Source: Bifidobacterium breve (GTDB lineage Bacteria; Actinomycetota; Acidimicrobiia; Acidimicrobiales; Ilumatobacteraceae). Taken from it: a DNA stretch of 7,939 bases. Positions 6,120 through 7,939 of this stretch are shown here, one piece after another; the stretch's first letter is position 1, and every line of letters starts with the position of its first letter. The notes below the pieces were generated by a model. It was given only the letters and a program-made list of their open reading frames with translations. It was not told the origin of the DNA and made no database searches. The position numbers and the translations under genes were made by a program. The DNA lies in assembly GCA_945896935.1 (NCBI GenBank), contig CAMDER010000077.1, forward strand, positions 1 to 7,939, in the 5' to 3' direction.

Positions 6120-7370
6120 TTACGGCGCAATCGTTGTTGTCGCAGCCACGCCAGTGCGGGCAGCCAATACCGCATCGTTGATTGCTCCGATGAGGTCATC
6201 TGTTTCTTTGGGTTTTGTTCCATTCACAAGCACACTGACCACTAAGCCATCGGGTCGATGCACGACAATCGCATGCACGTTTTCAATGCTGCCCGAGTGT
6301 CCCCACTCGCCACTAACAAATAGCCGTAGGCCCAAACCGTAGTCCCACAGGGGCGTCACACCTTTAGGAGTAGCGGGCAACTTGATGAGATCCATTGACT
6401 CCGAAGAAATAACATGAACACTCGGCGATTGCGGGTCAAGAGAATCGAGAAGTTTGGCAACATCAGCAGCTGTTGCAACCCATGCGCCAGCTGGTCCAAG
6501 TTGTTCCATGTAAGTGCGGTTTCCGCTCACTGCATGCATCGCATCGTTCGGACCAAAATCGTAAGTACCGACTAATCGAAATGAATCGAGACCCAATGGA
6601 GTCAGAACCAAGTCCTTCGTGGCATCTTGATACGACAGGCCGGTGACAAGTTCAATTGCTTTTCCAAGCAAGACATAATTGACATTGCCGTATTTAAAGG
6701 TTGACCCTGGCTCAGAATCGAGTTGCACACTCAGTGCCCCTCTCAGCATGCCCATCTGGTCATACGAACCCGCATCAAAGAAAATCTTCAGAAAATTTGA
6801 GATACCTGAAGTATGGGAGAGCAGTTGCCTGATCGTGATGTTTCGAGCACGTTCATCAGCCACGGTTAAACCAAATGAGTCGGCAATGAGCCCAACAATT
6901 GGTTCATCTAACTGAAGCAGATCTTGTTCAACTAATTTCAGTACCGTTTCAGCGGTCAAGATTTTGCTGACGCTGGCAATGCGAAAATTCGTCTCAACAT
7001 TGACTGGACGTGACGATTTAACTGTGGATGCCGCGAAGGTATGTAGCACTTGACCTTGAAAGACCACCGCCGCTGATACATCGCGCGAACCCGCATCAAG
7101 AGTGTGCAGTTTGATAGCTGCATCAAAGAGTTCAGTATTCGGTAGCGGTTCTTGTGCAGGAGCGCTGGTCGTCGTTGTCGTGCTCACAACCGTCGAGGTC
7201 GACGGAACTGTTTCTGGCAAAGTGGTCGTTGGAATGGCTGCGGTCGTGAGTGTCTCAGTTGTTATAGCAACGTCAACAGTCGACGAAGAGTCGCGTATTT
7301 CGCGGGCACCAGAGCATGCTCCAATTGTGAGGAATGAAACTAAAAGACCGAACGTTCGACGGCGAGTCAT
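6120..7370 (-). CDS. Lipoprotein serine hydrolase (class C beta-lactamase / D,D-peptidase family)
   Basis: A 416-residue exported protein. The N-terminus is a short signal peptide (RRR at 3-5, then a hydrophobic run) ending in TIGAC, so Cys19 is a likely lipidation site. Residues about 28-72 are a Thr/Ser/Pro-rich stalk, and the enzymatic domain follows. That domain carries the penicillin-recognition motifs: SVSK (Ser133, Lys136), YGN (227-229, the Y-x-N motif) and HSG (358-360, standing for KTG), plus QLLSHTSGI (182-190). These mark the family of serine beta-lactamase-like hydrolases that includes D-alanyl-D-alanine carboxypeptidases, esterases and AmpC-type enzymes. A true beta-lactamase function cannot be claimed. 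A second short Thr-rich tail (TTTIAP) closes the protein. The ATG overlaps the upstream amidohydrolase stop by ATGA, pointing to translational coupling. Confidence 0.93.
   Translation of the reverse strand: MTRRRTFGLLVSFLTIGACSGAREIRDSSSTVDVAITTETLTTAAIPTTTLPETVPSTSTVVSTTTTTSAPAQEPLPNTELFDAAIKLHTLDAGSRDVSAAVVFQGQVLHTFAASTVKSSRPVNVETNFRIASVSKILTAETVLKLVEQDLLQLDEPIVGLIADSFGLTVADERARNITIRQLLSHTSGISNFLKIFFDAGSYDQMGMLRGALSVQLDSEPGSTFKYGNVNYVLLGKAIELVTGLSYQDATKDLVLTPLGLDSFRLVGTYDFGPNDAMHAVSGNRTYMEQLGPAGAWVATAADVAKLLDSLDPQSPSVHVISSESMDLIKLPATPKGVTPLWDYGLGLRLFVSGEWGHSGSIENVHAIVVHRPDGLVVSVLVNGTKPKETDDLIGAINDAVLAARTGVAATTTIAP
7367..7370 (-). promoter_or_regulatory. ATGA start/stop overlap coupling two genes
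   Basis: The last two bases of the upstream stop and the start of the lipoprotein gene share the four bases ATGA (minus strand): TGA at 7369-7367 ends the amidohydrolase-like gene and ATG at 7370-7368 begins the serine hydrolase gene. Such an overlap commonly goes with re-initiation and shows both genes are on one transcript. CAGG lies directly before the ATG, too close for a normal Shine-Dalgarno. Confidence 0.8.
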
Positions 7371-7939
7371 CCTGGCAGATCAGAAAGACCGAGGACGGTG
7401 AGCGCATTGAGACGCAGGAATTTTGGCCACACCTCAGCCTTGAACGGCACCTGTGGCATGTCGCCCATGATGCGCTCATAGGTTAAACCCATCGGCCAAT
7501 AGCCGGCATAGATCACTCGATCAGACCCTCGGGAGTTGGCGTAATCAATGATCCGTGGGTCGTAGTGCTGTGGTGCAAAGGCACTCGTTGAATAATAAAG
7601 GTTGGGCCACTTGAGCATTAGTTTCACTGCTAACTCGGTCCATGGCTGGCAACCGTGGCGGGTCACAATCTTCAATTCGGGAAAGTCATAACAGACAATG
7701 TCTAAGAGTTCAACATGCTGGCACATACTCGGCACACGAGGACCAGGAATGCCAGCACAAATGAAAATCGGGATACCTAACTCGGCGCAAACCGAGTAAA
7801 TCGGATACCAGCGGGCGTGATCAATGGGAACCTGTGGCGTGCAACCCGCAGGAAAGGTACCAACTGCCTTGAGCCCGAATTCTTCATAGAGTCGGCGGAT
7901 TTTGCGCACCTCATCCACGCCATTATTCGCATCAGCACT
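7367..7939 (-). CDS. Amidohydrolase_2-like TIM-barrel protein (5' end beyond window)
   Basis: The frame is open to the window edge, so 190 C-terminal residues are seen and the gene starts outside; GTG 7918 is internal. The pattern resembles the C-terminal half of the amidohydrolase_2 fold: LYEEFGLKAVGTFPA, then DHARWYPIYSVCAELGIPIFICAG, LLDIVCYDFPELKIVTRHG, KWPNLYYSTSAFAPQHY and a final WPKFLRLNALTVLGL. The strand-six His (His95 of the visible part, in TRHGCQPW) is present. In the usual family the strand-five His and the strand-eight Asp (as in GTDYP) bind metal; here those places read ICAG and YAGYWPMG. I recall related actinobacterial proteins with the same AGYFPMG form, so this is probably a subfamily trait and not decay. 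Substrate and even hydrolytic activity are unknown. It overlaps the lipoprotein gene by ATGA. Confidence 0.85.
   Translation of the reverse strand, partial: SADANNGVDEVRKIRRLYEEFGLKAVGTFPAGCTPQVPIDHARWYPIYSVCAELGIPIFICAGIPGPRVPSMCQHVELLDIVCYDFPELKIVTRHGCQPWTELAVKLMLKWPNLYYSTSAFAPQHYDPRIIDYANSRGSDRVIYAGYWPMGLTYERIMGDMPQVPFKAEVWPKFLRLNALTVLGLSDLPG

Noticed and set aside
7102..7401. 99-codon plus-strand frame over the lipoprotein N-terminus
   Set aside because: Its Val/Gly-rich translation is only the reverse reading of the Thr-rich stalk codons.
1..7939. Defence system, CRISPR array, mobile element or tRNA
   Set aside because: No repeat-spacer array, transposase, integrase, toxin-antitoxin pair, cloverleaf or flanking duplication was seen; the genes are ordinary metabolism and envelope enzymes.

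Overview
The window looks like a piece of an actinobacterial chromosome with roughly balanced base composition. The transaldolase is the long (about 370-residue) actinobacterial type. The transketolase has a GHQGTAMALAPLAHVL segment that I associate with Acidimicrobiia; placing it in that class (for example a freshwater Ilumatobacteraceae-like lineage) is inference from memory, not a search. Most starts lack a clear Shine-Dalgarno sequence, which suits an actinobacterium that uses leaderless or SD-poor translation. Coding density is very high: no gene-free stretch exceeds about 65 bases, and no RNA gene, CRISPR array or insertion sequence is visible.

Layout, left to right. (1) Positions 1-42: probable last codons of an unseen + strand gene, whose stop shares a CTAG with the transaldolase stop. 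(2) Positions 39-4765, minus strand: nagA (N-acetylglucosamine-6-phosphate deacetylase), a small uncharacterised protein, tkt (transketolase) and tal (transaldolase), transcribed in that order with gaps of about 40-55 bases, so probably one operon. (3) Positions 4826-6105, plus strand: an alpha/beta-hydrolase followed after 5 bases by a PaaI-type hotdog thioesterase, divergent from nagA. (4) Positions 6120-7939, minus strand: a partial amidohydrolase_2-like protein overlapping by ATGA a lipoprotein serine hydrolase of the class C beta-lactamase/D,D-peptidase type. This pair converges on the thioesterase gene.

How the genes fit together. NagA makes glucosamine-6-phosphate, which a deaminase (not seen here) could turn into fructose-6-phosphate; that is a substrate or product of both transketolase and transaldolase. 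The left operon is thus plausibly amino-sugar salvage feeding the non-oxidative pentose phosphate pathway. The hydrolase/thioesterase pair and the amidohydrolase/serine hydrolase pair look like ordinary accessory metabolism and envelope functions with unknown substrates.

I see no convincing new multi-gene system. The items most worth a second look are the amidohydrolase-like protein that lacks two expected metal ligands, the unknown protein inside the nagA-tkt-tal operon, and a small in-frame repeat in nagA just before its metal-binding motif.
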